From: Accumulibacter sp.
Lineage (GTDB): Bacteria > Pseudomonadota > Gammaproteobacteria > Burkholderiales > Rhodocyclaceae
DNA: 64,000 bases
NCBI GenBank assembly: GCA_024235715.1
Contig: JACKLW010000009.1
Span: 1 to 64,000, forward strand
Direction: 5' to 3'
How positions within the stretch are numbered: the stretch's first letter is position 1; each line of letters opens with the position of its first letter. This document shows, piece by piece, positions 25,825 to 33,238 of the stretch. Below the pieces are notes generated by a model. The model saw only the letters and a program-made list of their open reading frames with translations. It ran no database searches and had not been told where the DNA came from. Position numbers and translations under genes: made by a program.

Positions 25825-28092
25825 ATGCCGGACCTGCCTACCGAACCCGTCGATTCATTGCAGCGCCTCAAAGGGATCGCTTTTCCAAGCGACGTCCGCT
25901 TTCGCCAGATCCTGGTGACCGGCCCGCCCGGCGCAGGCAAGAGCACCATGATCCGGCGTCTCGGCGGCTGGTCCGAGGAAGGCTACCTGGACATCAGCCG
26001 CAAGTACTGGTGGCGGTCGGAATTGCTTTCCGTGCGGCCGCGCGAGATCCATCTGGGCTTCCCAATGGTCGGTCTGGCGGGCGCAGTGTCCGTCTATGAT
26101 GCCGATTTCCTCGATTGTGATCCGCTGCCTGCAGTCGATCTCTCCCGTATCGCGCTGCCGCCCCGGCAGCTTTTTTTCCTCTCCGTCGACTGGTATCGGC
26201 GTTATGTCTTCGATTTCCTGCTGCCGCCGCCGGAACTGGTCTTCGAGCGGCGCAGCGCGCGCGCTCGGCAGAGTACGCATCCGGTAGACGCGCGGCTGAG
26301 CGTGGCGATCTGCACGGCGCAGATCGACGTGTTCCGCCAGGTGGCCGGGTATCTGCACGAGAAGGGCTTCTACGTCTACGTCCGCGAGACCCTTGAAAGC
26401 CCTCCCCAGCGCTTCGTCGATCCTTCCGGTGCGGTCGTCAGGCCGCTGCGCCGCCGCCGCCGTTTCACGTTGGCGAACGTCCTGGCGCGGCTGAAAGCGG
26501 TTTCCGCCAGGTTGGGTCTTGGCGTCGGCCGCCATCTCAGGCTACGTGAAGCCTACCGCCTCGGCGACCGCAAGGTGCGGGTTACGCTCGAAGATCGGCC
26601 GATCGAGATCACTTTCGGTCTCGGCGAAAAGAGCCTCCGCCTTTATGCCGAGACGCGGATGAACGGGCGCGGGGAAGCGGTCAAGCTTGACAGCTTCATC
26701 GTCATTGATCCCGATACCCACCTGCGTCAGCTCGGGGGCTTTCTGCGACTGACGCCGAAGAGCTGGCTGGTCCTCGGTTCGGATGACCCCGTTCAGCAGG
26801 CGATATTCGATTACCCGCCGGCCGTCGATGGTCATCACCTGGCCCTGATCTACGGCCGCGATGGCCTCGTGTTTCGCAATCTGAGCGACGCCGGCACGAC
26901 CATTGCGCCAGTGGTCGAGGAAGCCCGTGTGGTCCGCCCGAACCGTTTGCGGCGTTTGCGTAACCGGCGCAAGTCGCGCAAGGCCGGCGGCGCTGTCGCG
27001 CGGCTTCTGGCAGACAGCAAGGCGATCCGCATGAGCCGCCTGTGGCGGCTGCGCGAGATCTTCGGCGGACCGATCGAACTGCTGCCCAAGGAAGACGCGC
27101 TGGCGCTCATCGAGCAGGTCAATCGCATGATGCCGGATGAAGTCTTTCGCGCAGCGGACGAGCGAGGTTTGCCGGGTGGATTGCTGGAGCTGCCGCGTGA
27201 GCTGACGCCCATCGTGGTTGCCGACCTGCACGCGCAGCTCGACAACCTGCTGACGGTGCTGAGTCAGAACGCCTTCCTCGAAGCCCTGGAAGACGGTAGC
27301 GCGGCGCTGGTAATCCTGGGCGATGCGGTGCATTGCGAGGTGGATGGGCAACTGCGGGCCATGGAAGGCTCGATGCTGATGATGGATTTCATCTTTCGCC
27401 TCAAGCTGCGCTTCCCGGAGCAGGTATTCTACGTGCGCGGCAACCATGACTCGTTTTCCGAAGACATCGCCAAGCAGGGTGTTCCCCAGGGCCTGCTGTG
27501 GGCCAGGGAGCTGAGCGAGATCCGCGGCGCGGTCTATCAAAAAGCGATGGGCGAGTTCTACCGCTCGTTACCCTTCGTCGCCATCTCCCCTGATTTCCTT
27601 GCCTGCCATGCGGCGGCGCCAAAAAGCAAGGTCAGTGCGAAGATGCTGGTGAACATCTGCAACCACCCGGAACTGATACCGGAACTGATCAGCAATCGAC
27701 TTCAGAAAGCGAGCAGGCCGCAAGGCTACAGCCGGCGAGATGTCAAGCGTTTCCGCAAGCGCCTGAACCTTGACCCGGAGACGCCGTTCATTGTCGGCCA
27801 TACGCCGATCGACCGCGAGAACACGCTGTGGCCCAACGTCGATGGTATCGAGAACCACCATGTCCTGTTCAGCGCCAATCCGCGGCACGTGGGCGTGTTT
27901 ACGCGTGTTGGCGAAACGATGGTTCCACTGACCTACGCGGTTGACGAACTGACACCGATCATCAACGCTCTGCAAACCGAGCCGCTGGGTCTGGTCGATG
28001 CCGCTCCGCTTGCTGCCGACGGGGCAGGGGGGCAACTCGCCGATCAGGCTTCTTTAGCCCCGCCGCGCAGGAGGTGGCGGATCGGCGGCTAG
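25825..28092 (+). CDS. P-loop kinase-like / FHA-like / calcineurin-type phosphatase fusion
   Basis: 755 residues. The N-terminal domain has a Walker A (GPPGAGKST, 33-41) and reads like a small P-loop kinase. A basic linker (PLRRRRRF, 207-214) follows. Residues about 285-365 have an FHA-like layout: strand-rich, with FDYPPAVDGHHLALIYGRDG then VFRNLSDAGTTIAP, where FHA domains have S..H and DLxSTNGT. The C-terminal metallophosphoesterase has VVADLHAQ (Asp467, His469), ILGDAVHCE (Asp500), VRGNHDS (539-543), LACHAAAP and VGHTPID, the PPP-type set. It follows pit after a terminator. Bacterial Pnkp also joins kinase to phosphatase, but no ligase is present here. Substrate unknown. Confidence 0.72.
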   Translation: MPDLPTEPVDSLQRLKGIAFPSDVRFRQILVTGPPGAGKSTMIRRLGGWSEEGYLDISRKYWWRSELLSVRPREIHLGFPMVGLAGAVSVYDADFLDCDPLPAVDLSRIALPPRQLFFLSVDWYRRYVFDFLLPPPELVFERRSARARQSTHPVDARLSVAICTAQIDVFRQVAGYLHEKGFYVYVRETLESPPQRFVDPSGAVVRPLRRRRRFTLANVLARLKAVSARLGLGVGRHLRLREAYRLGDRKVRVTLEDRPIEITFGLGEKSLRLYAETRMNGRGEAVKLDSFIVIDPDTHLRQLGGFLRLTPKSWLVLGSDDPVQQAIFDYPPAVDGHHLALIYGRDGLVFRNLSDAGTTIAPVVEEARVVRPNRLRRLRNRRKSRKAGGAVARLLADSKAIRMSRLWRLREIFGGPIELLPKEDALALIEQVNRMMPDEVFRAADERGLPGGLLELPRELTPIVVADLHAQLDNLLTVLSQNAFLEALEDGSAALVILGDAVHCEVDGQLRAMEGSMLMMDFIFRLKLRFPEQVFYVRGNHDSFSEDIAKQGVPQGLLWARELSEIRGAVYQKAMGEFYRSLPFVAISPDFLACHAAAPKSKVSAKMLVNICNHPELIPELISNRLQKASRPQGYSRRDVKRFRKRLNLDPETPFIVGHTPIDRENTLWPNVDGIENHHVLFSANPRHVGVFTRVGETMVPLTYAVDELTPIINALQTEPLGLVDAAPLAADGAGGQLADQASLAPPRRRWRIGG

Positions 28093-28198
28093 CCGATGCG
28101 CTGGTGACCGTCATTGGCCGGCGTCGATGCGGGCGGAGAGCTTGCCGTCGATGTCGAATTCGCGACGCAGCGGTGGATCGCAATGCGAGGGGTCAAAC

Positions 28199-28402
28199 TT
28201 GGAACATCGTCTTGGAGAACTCGAAGCCCGGGTCAATCTTGCCGAAGATCTGTTGGAGGCGCTGAATATGACCGTCTATCGACAGCAGCAGCAGATCGAT
28301 CTCCTGCAGCAGCAACTGCGCCATGTCTACCAGCAGCTGCAGGAAACACCCGCGGCGGCCGAGAAGCGCGATGCCGGGGACGAAATGCCGCCACACTACT
28401 GA
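28199..28402 (+). CDS. slyX: SlyX family protein
   Basis: 67 residues: LEHRLGELEARVNLAEDLLE then ALNMTVYRQQQQIDLLQQQLRHVYQQLQ, a single coiled coil with the Pro-rich and acidic tail typical of SlyX. The start is inferred as TTG 28199, 9 bases after GAGGGG; the frame runs open to 28127 but that part is unlike the family. The function of SlyX is not established. Confidence 0.82.
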   Translation: MEHRLGELEARVNLAEDLLEALNMTVYRQQQQIDLLQQQLRHVYQQLQETPAAAEKRDAGDEMPPHY

Positions 28403-28568
28403 AGCATGCGCCTTGTTTTCCCGCGTGGCTGCTGTGGTCCGGCCGGCCGACTGCCATTTCTCATGGCCGCGCTCTTTTCTTGGTTATTCCTGTCAACCGC
28501 TCCCCCAGGCGAGCGTTATCCGCTGCATGGGCGGGAAGCAGACAAGAACCTTCGACAGGAGAGAAAAA

Positions 28569-28853
28569 ATGGGTAGCCTGAGCAACGAGTCTTTTGACCA
28601 GTTCCTGGATTCACTCAAACAGGCTGGTGTTGAAATCAGTAATGAGCGCGAGTTGCGTGAACGCCTGGCCGAAGCACAGCGCTGGCGTTTCGCCTTCGCC
28701 ACCCTGGCTGCCAACGGTCGGCAGTTGGGTATTCGTTTCCAGGATGCCAGTAGCGGTGTCAACGAAGCAGACATCCACCGCGCTTTCACCCGCTTCGCGT
28801 TTCCGGCAACGCTGGAGAGCACGTTTTCCGCGAGCCTGCGCGCCGAGCACTAG
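28569..28853 (+). CDS. Small hypothetical protein
   Basis: 94 residues starting MGSLSNESFDQFLDSLKQAG after AGGAG at 8 bases. The first 50 residues are amphipathic-helical and charged (ISNERELRERLAEAQRW), the rest short and mixed (FASLR-type tail). No family recognised. Good ribosome site and codon usage support expression. A G+C hairpin without a clear T tract follows at 28938-28957. Confidence 0.6.
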   Translation: MGSLSNESFDQFLDSLKQAGVEISNERELRERLAEAQRWRFAFATLAANGRQLGIRFQDASSGVNEADIHRAFTRFAFPATLESTFSASLRAEH

Positions 28854-28937
28854 GGCATCGTTACCCGCCGCCCGGGGCGGCGTACGCGCTGCAGAAGCGC
28901 ACTTTGGCTGAGAGCATGCCTCTTGGTCGAGAGAAAT

Positions 28938-28966
28938 GGCCCGCCGTGCAGCGGGCCTCGTGCATT
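28938..28966 (+). terminator. Possible weak terminator hairpin
   Basis: GGCCCGC (28938-28944) and GCGGGCC (28951-28957) form a 7-bp G+C stem with a 6-base loop. The tail is TCGTGCATTTT, so termination would be weak. It follows the small gene at 28569-28853. Confidence 0.4.
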
Positions 28967-29088
28967 TTCAGTGCGTCTTGCGAAAACGATAACCCAGATC
29001 CGCGCGCCGTCCCGACGCGCATGCCGGGCCGCTCTTCAGTTCTGCAAGCCTGTTGGACGACGGCAGCGGTGTGAGTCATAATGTCGGC

Positions 29089-29466
29089 ATGAATGAATCA
29101 CCCCCCCAGGATCCGCGTCGTCGGCTCCGTGAGCTTCTTTCCATTCCCGAGCGCGATCGTACTGATCCGCAATGGGATGAGATCATCGAGCTCGAAATTA
29201 CCCTGGCTCCTGGAAACCGGGAGTCCGACCGTCCGTACGGACAGGTGGAGAAGCGCCAGAACGCGCCCGCTCCCGGTCGTCGCCCAGATCAGCGCAAGGC
29301 TGGTCCGAGGCCGGGTGGTCCTCGCCCGGATCAGCGGCAGCCGGCGGCCCGATCCGACCCCGGCTCTGACGGGCAGGCCGATGGCCGTTCGCCTGAAGCG
29401 AGAGCCACACCGAAGCGGCATGGCCGGCGGCCGAGGCGCCCGCCAGAAACACCAGGCGAAAGCTGA
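29089..29466 (+). CDS. Hypothetical basic/Pro-rich protein
   Basis: 125 residues from ATG 29089. The N-terminal part (RRRLRELLSIPERDRTDPQW then DEIIELEITLAPGNR) is ordered and acidic. The rest is Arg/Pro/Gly-rich and likely disordered (RRPDQRKAGPRPGGPRPDQR). It resembles short conserved betaproteobacterial proteins of unknown role. The fifth to seventh codons contain a C7 run that could slip. An overlapping 236-codon frame from 29093 has shadow-like composition and was rejected. Confidence 0.55.
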   Translation: MNESPPQDPRRRLRELLSIPERDRTDPQWDEIIELEITLAPGNRESDRPYGQVEKRQNAPAPGRRPDQRKAGPRPGGPRPDQRQPAARSDPGSDGQADGRSPEARATPKRHGRRPRRPPETPGES

Positions 29467-29556
29467 CCCCGGTAGAGTTCTCCCGGTAGTTCCCTTTCCT
29501 GATCGCAGCGGTGCCGCCTATCGCGTCGCCGGCTGCCGCGGTGGGCTTGCTCGTGC

Positions 29557-29862
29557 CTATTGCCGATATTTGGCCGAGTGCTGTGGATGCGCTTGTGGCT
29601 CAGGATCGTGCAAGATCAGTTTCGGCAGGGAGAATGGCGCCAGGCGTTCGAGGAAGTCGCGTAGCTCGAGCAGAGGCGAACTGCCAAAGAACGCGGCCGT
29701 CGGCGTTTCGATCCAGATCTGGTCGGCGTACGCCAATATGTCGTGTGGCGTCTCAGCAACGCCGTCGCCGTCCCGGTCGAAGCCCTGGTCGTTGTCCCGG
29801 TAGTCTCCGCGCCACTGCCTGTGGTCGATGACGCCGCTTTCGCCGGTCAGCGCCAGATGCCG
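29557..29862 (-). pseudogene. NosD-like 3' remnant
   Basis: An open minus-strand stretch of 102 codons with no start codon. It reads YRDNDQGFDRDGDGVAETPH, then DILAYADQIWIETPTAAFFG, then SSPLLELRDFLERLAPFSLP and a TAG at 29557. The YRxxDQGFDRDGDGxxxTP turn and the following ...SPLLELRDFLERL segment match the C-terminus of NosD-type periplasmic beta-helix proteins that help mature nitrous-oxide reductase. The upstream part (over 300 residues in intact homologues) is absent; an in-frame stop lies at 29863-29865 and dnaQ begins at 29955. Family call is by motif memory and needs a search. Confidence 0.55.
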
Positions 29863-29954
29863 TCACCGCGACCGGCCGGGTCCTCCTGTCTGGAGCGAAT
29901 GCGCTTGCCAACAATGTGGTTCCTGTTTGCGCCCTGCAGCGTCGCACCTACGAC

Positions 29955-30674
29955 TCAGTCGCCGCGGCCGGCGTGCAGCCACAGACATTTGCCCTGGCTG
30001 GCCGTATCGACGTCAGCCAGGGCCCGCTGGTGCTCAAGCAGTTCTTCCTGGCTGGCACGCGTCACCTTCCGGGCTTTGCGCTGACCCGTGCACGGCAGCT
30101 GGCGGGCAGCTTCGATGCGGCTGGCGCTATCCTCACCGAGGTCCATGATCAGGCTTTCCTGGCCGCGGGTCATCGCCAGGTAGACCTCGGCCAGGATTTC
30201 TGCGTCGAGCAGCGCACCATGCAGGGTTCGGTGCGAGTTGTCGACGCCGTAGCGGTCGCACAGCGCGTTGAGGTTGTTCTTCTTGCCAGGGTGCAGATCC
30301 TTGGCCATGCGCAGGGTGTCGCAGACGGAATGGCAGACGGTGTCGACCGGCGCCATGTCCAGCAGTGCCAGTTCGGCGTTCAGGAAACCGACGTCGAAAG
30401 CGGCATTGTGGATGACCAGTTCGGCGCCGCGCACGAAATCGAGAAAGTCGGCGGCAATGTCGGCAAAATGCGGCTTGTCGAGGAGGAACTCGCGGCTGAT
30501 GCCGTGCACCGACAGGGCGCCGGCATCAATATCCCGTTCCGGATTCAGGTAGCAGTGGAAATGGCGATTTGTCAGGCGTCGGTTGCGCATTTCGACGCCT
30601 GCGATTTCGATGATGCGATGGCCAAGCTTGTGTTCCAGGCCGGTGGTTTCGGTATCGAGAAAAATCTGACGCAT
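29955..30674 (-). CDS. dnaQ: DNA polymerase III epsilon subunit (3'-5' proofreading exonuclease)
   Basis: 239 residues from ATG 30674 (MRQIFLDTETTGLEHK). DEDDh motifs: Asp and Glu in DTETTG, Asp in HNAAFDVGFLN, His and Asp in HGALLDAEILAEVYLAM. Proofreads in the polymerase III core with alpha and theta. GGAAAG precedes the start; the in-frame extension to 31073 overlaps rnhA and is rejected. The rnhA-dnaQ arrangement is conserved in proteobacteria. Confidence 0.94.
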   Translation of the reverse strand: MRQIFLDTETTGLEHKLGHRIIEIAGVEMRNRRLTNRHFHCYLNPERDIDAGALSVHGISREFLLDKPHFADIAADFLDFVRGAELVIHNAAFDVGFLNAELALLDMAPVDTVCHSVCDTLRMAKDLHPGKKNNLNALCDRYGVDNSHRTLHGALLDAEILAEVYLAMTRGQESLIMDLGEDSASRIEAARQLPCTGQRKARKVTRASQEELLEHQRALADVDTASQGKCLWLHAGRGD

Positions 30675-30754
30675 GACACTTTCCGTTGTTGGTGGAGGGA
30701 GCATTGAGGTTTCTCCGACTCTCCGGATTTCGCGGGTCGCGCAGAGCCGAAGAG

Positions 30755-31237
30755 TTAGCGACTGCTCGTCGCCTGCGCGTGAACAGTGCGCGCTGGCGAA
30801 AGTTCGTCCATGCCGCGATTGGCAAGCGCGTCGGCGCGCTCGTTGCCCACCTGCCCGGCGTGTCCCTTGACCCAGAACCACTCTATCCGGTGCCGGTTGG
30901 CGACCTCGTCGAGGCGTTGCCAGAGGTCGGCGTTCTTCACGGGTTTCTTGTCCGACGTTCGCCAGCCATTGCGCTTCCAGTTGTGAATCCAGGCGCTGAT
31001 CCCTTTTTGTACATACTGTGAATCGGTATGCAGGTGCACCGTTGAAGGTCGGGTAAGCGCTTCGAGAGCGCAAATGGCGGCTGTCAGCTCCATGCGGTTG
31101 TTGGTAGTGTTGCTTTCGCCGCCCCAGAGTTCCTTCTCCCGCTCGCCGAACTGCAGGACGGCGCCCCAGCCGCCTGGTCCGGGATTGCCGCGACAGCCGC
31201 CGTCGGCGTGGATGACGACGACTTGTGAATCATTCAT
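30755..31237 (-). CDS. rnhA: Ribonuclease HI
   Basis: 160 residues. DEDD catalytic residues: [17 protein letters not shown] (Asp), [16 protein letters not shown] (Glu), [15 protein letters not shown] (Asp) and [19 protein letters not shown] (His, Asp). Removes RNA from RNA:DNA hybrids. It overlaps the upstream methyltransferase by eight bases and precedes dnaQ by 80 bases, so all three may share a transcript. Confidence 0.95.
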   Translation of the reverse strand: MNDSQVVVIHADGGCRGNPGPGGWGAVLQFGEREKELWGGESNTTNNRMELTAAICALEALTRPSTVHLHTDSQYVQKGISAWIHNWKRNGWRTSDKKPVKNADLWQRLDEVANRHRIEWFWVKGHAGQVGNERADALANRGMDELSPARTVHAQATSSR

Positions 31238-31952
31238 GGTTTGCTGTTTCCTTCTTGCTGACTGCCGACAGAACCTTGCGGGGAGCTGTCTTTTGCTTCC
31301 AGTTGGGAATGATCAGGCGCATGCTATGCACTCGTTTGACCGCGCGCAGCACGTACACGCCACCGGCGAAGTTCCACCAGCGGTGGCCGCTGCCTTCCAT
31401 GAAGTGCCAGCGTTTCAGCCAGCGTTCTTTTCTGAACGGCGGCGCGTAGCACCCGAAGCTGGTGCCCTCGGTTTCGAAGCCGAGCAGTTGCAGCCAGTCT
31501 TTCAGTCGCGGCACGGAAAGATAGCGACCGTTCCAGGGGAAATGCCGCGGGCAGTTCGGTAGCCGGCGACGCAGACCCCAGATGGAGATTGGATTGAAGC
31601 CGGCGATGACGACTTCGCCCTCTGGAATCAGGACCCGCTCCACCTCGCGCAGAATCTGGTGCGGGTCGTCATGGAATTCCAGGGCGTGTGCCATCACCAC
31701 CAGATCGATGCTGCTGGCGGCAAACGGCAGCTGCCGAAGATCGCACAGGACATCGACCCTGCCCGAGTCGTGGGCCAGCTGGCGGAGAGGGATCCGGTTC
31801 TGGGCGAGCAGATCGTATTGGGGCAGGCCCAGCTGGATGGCGTTGTAGCCAAAAACGTCGGCAACCACCGTGTCGACCTTGGCCTGTTCCCAGGCCATGA
31901 CGTATTGCCCCTGCGGCGTGTTGAGCCAGGCGTCGAGGCCAGCAATTGACAT
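31230..31952 (-). CDS. SAM-dependent methyltransferase (YafS-like)
   Basis: About 240 residues from ATG 31952. The SAM-binding region is [20 protein letters not shown] leading to [34 protein letters not shown], and [18 protein letters not shown] is the distinctive family segment. E. coli yafS occupies the same position next to gloB, rnhA and dnaQ, so this is the probable orthologue. Substrate unknown. Divergent from gloB with about 27 bases between starts. Confidence 0.85.
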   Translation of the reverse strand: MSIAGLDAWLNTPQGQYVMAWEQAKVDTVVADVFGYNAIQLGLPQYDLLAQNRIPLRQLAHDSGRVDVLCDLRQLPFAASSIDLVVMAHALEFHDDPHQILREVERVLIPEGEVVIAGFNPISIWGLRRRLPNCPRHFPWNGRYLSVPRLKDWLQLLGFETEGTSFGCYAPPFRKERWLKRWHFMEGSGHRWWNFAGGVYVLRAVKRVHSMRLIIPNWKQKTAPRKVLSAVSKKETANHE

Positions 31953-31979
31953 TTTCCGCAGATCTTCCAAAATTGAGCG

Positions 31980-32741
31980 ATGTTCGACGTCATCCGCATT
32001 CCCGCGTTCAAGGATAACTACATCTGGTTGTTGCGCAAAGGCGCGTCAGCTGCCGTGGTCGACCCCGGCGACGCCCGCCCGGTTCTCGAGGTACTCGACC
32101 GTGAGGGCCTGTCCTTGACAAGCATTTTCGTCACCCACCACCACGCCGATCATCAGGGTGGGGTGAGCAGTCTGCTGGCGAAACATCCGGCCGAAGTCTT
32201 CGGTCCTGCGGCAGAGTCGATTCATGGCATCACCCGGCCGTTGCATGGTGGCGAGACGATCCGTGCCGCTTTCTGCGACGACGAGTTCCAGGTCATCGCC
32301 GTCCCCGGACATACGCTCGGGCACATCGCCTATTATGGCGCAGGCTGCCTGTTCTGTGGTGATACGCTGTTCGCCGGTGGTTGTGGTCGGCTGTTCGAGG
32401 GCAGTGCTGCGCAACTGGCTGATTCACTGGCCCGGCTGGCGGCCCTGCCCGACGAGACGGCAGTGTATTGCGCGCATGAATACACCGAGGCGAATCTGCG
32501 CTTCGCGCTGGCGGTCGAGCCCGGGAATCGCCGTTTGCAGAGTCGGGTGAATGACGTGGCCGTGGCGCGCGCCAAGGGCTGGGCGACCGTCCCGTCGACC
32601 ATTGGACTCGAGAAGGCAAGCAATCCCTTTCTGCGTTGTGCCGAGCCCGAAGTGGCCGCCTCTGCAAGGCGTCGGGTGCCTGGGGCGGACGGCGAACTGG
32701 CCGTGTTTGCCGCGCTGCGCGAGTGGAAGAACGGCTTTTGA
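31980..32741 (+). CDS. gloB: Hydroxyacylglutathione hydrolase (glyoxalase II)
   Basis: 253 residues of the metallo-beta-lactamase fold. Metal site: THHHADHQGG (about 52-61), PGHTLGHIAYY and GDTLFAGGCGRLFEG, then AHEYTEANLRFA. Hydrolyses S-lactoylglutathione in methylglyoxal detoxification. It converges on the response-regulator gene with only 8 bases between stops and is divergent from the YafS-like methyltransferase. Confidence 0.95.
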   Translation: MFDVIRIPAFKDNYIWLLRKGASAAVVDPGDARPVLEVLDREGLSLTSIFVTHHHADHQGGVSSLLAKHPAEVFGPAAESIHGITRPLHGGETIRAAFCDDEFQVIAVPGHTLGHIAYYGAGCLFCGDTLFAGGCGRLFEGSAAQLADSLARLAALPDETAVYCAHEYTEANLRFALAVEPGNRRLQSRVNDVAVARAKGWATVPSTIGLEKASNPFLRCAEPEVAASARRRVPGADGELAVFAALREWKNGF

Positions 32742-32749
32742 GTCGGCCG

Positions 32750-33160
32750 TCAGACGCGTTCCGGACCGCTGCCCTCGACTGATGGCCTGACGCGCCTGAG
32801 CGTGTCGAGTACCTTGCCGGCCTTGAAGGGCTTGACGACGAAGCCACTGGCGCCGCCCTCGATCGATTCGCGGACATGGTCAACGCTGGGGGTGCCGGAA
32901 AACATCACGACGGCGATCCGCGGGTGCATGGCCTTGATGGCCTGCAGTGCTTCCAGGCCATCCATCTCCGGCATGACGACATCCATGCAGATGATATCGG
33001 GTCGCAGGCGCTCGGCGAGTTCGAGTGCGCCGACGCCGGTCTTGGCCTCGCCGACGACCTGATAGCGGTTGCTGCGCAAGATGCTGCCGAGCAGCGTCCG
33101 CATCATCTCGTTGTCGTCGACGACGACGACTTTCGCGTGCGGCTCTTCACTTGCGCTCAT
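32750..33160 (-). CDS. Single-domain response regulator (CheY-like receiver)
   Basis: 136 residues: MSASEEPHAKVVVVDDNEMM (acidic pocket Asp pair), IICMDVVMPEMDGLEALQAI (phospho-acceptor Asp), VVMFSGTPSVDHVRESI (Ser/Thr switch) and GASGFVVKPFKAGKVLDTLR (Lys). No output domain, so it acts through protein contact. No histidine kinase is nearby. The start is the ATG at 33160; the longer frame to 33523 is antisense to the next gene. Confidence 0.88.
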   Translation of the reverse strand: MSASEEPHAKVVVVDDNEMMRTLLGSILRSNRYQVVGEAKTGVGALELAERLRPDIICMDVVMPEMDGLEALQAIKAMHPRIAVVMFSGTPSVDHVRESIEGGASGFVVKPFKAGKVLDTLRRVRPSVEGSGPERV

Positions 33161-33238
33161 GGCGCCCAGCGACGAGTGCGGCAACCGTTGCTTCGTGCTA
33201 AGTTCACGGACCCACCAGCCAGCTCGTGACCTGCTGCC

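Noticed and set aside
25825-28092. Hen1/Pnkp RNA-repair system
   Set aside because: Kinase and phosphatase order is similar, but there is no ligase domain and no Hen1 methyltransferase gene adjacent.
29093-29803. A 236-codon frame overlapping the 29089 gene
   Set aside because: Ser/Arg-rich shadow with no similarity to a folded protein; the shorter frame has acidic, ordered sequence.
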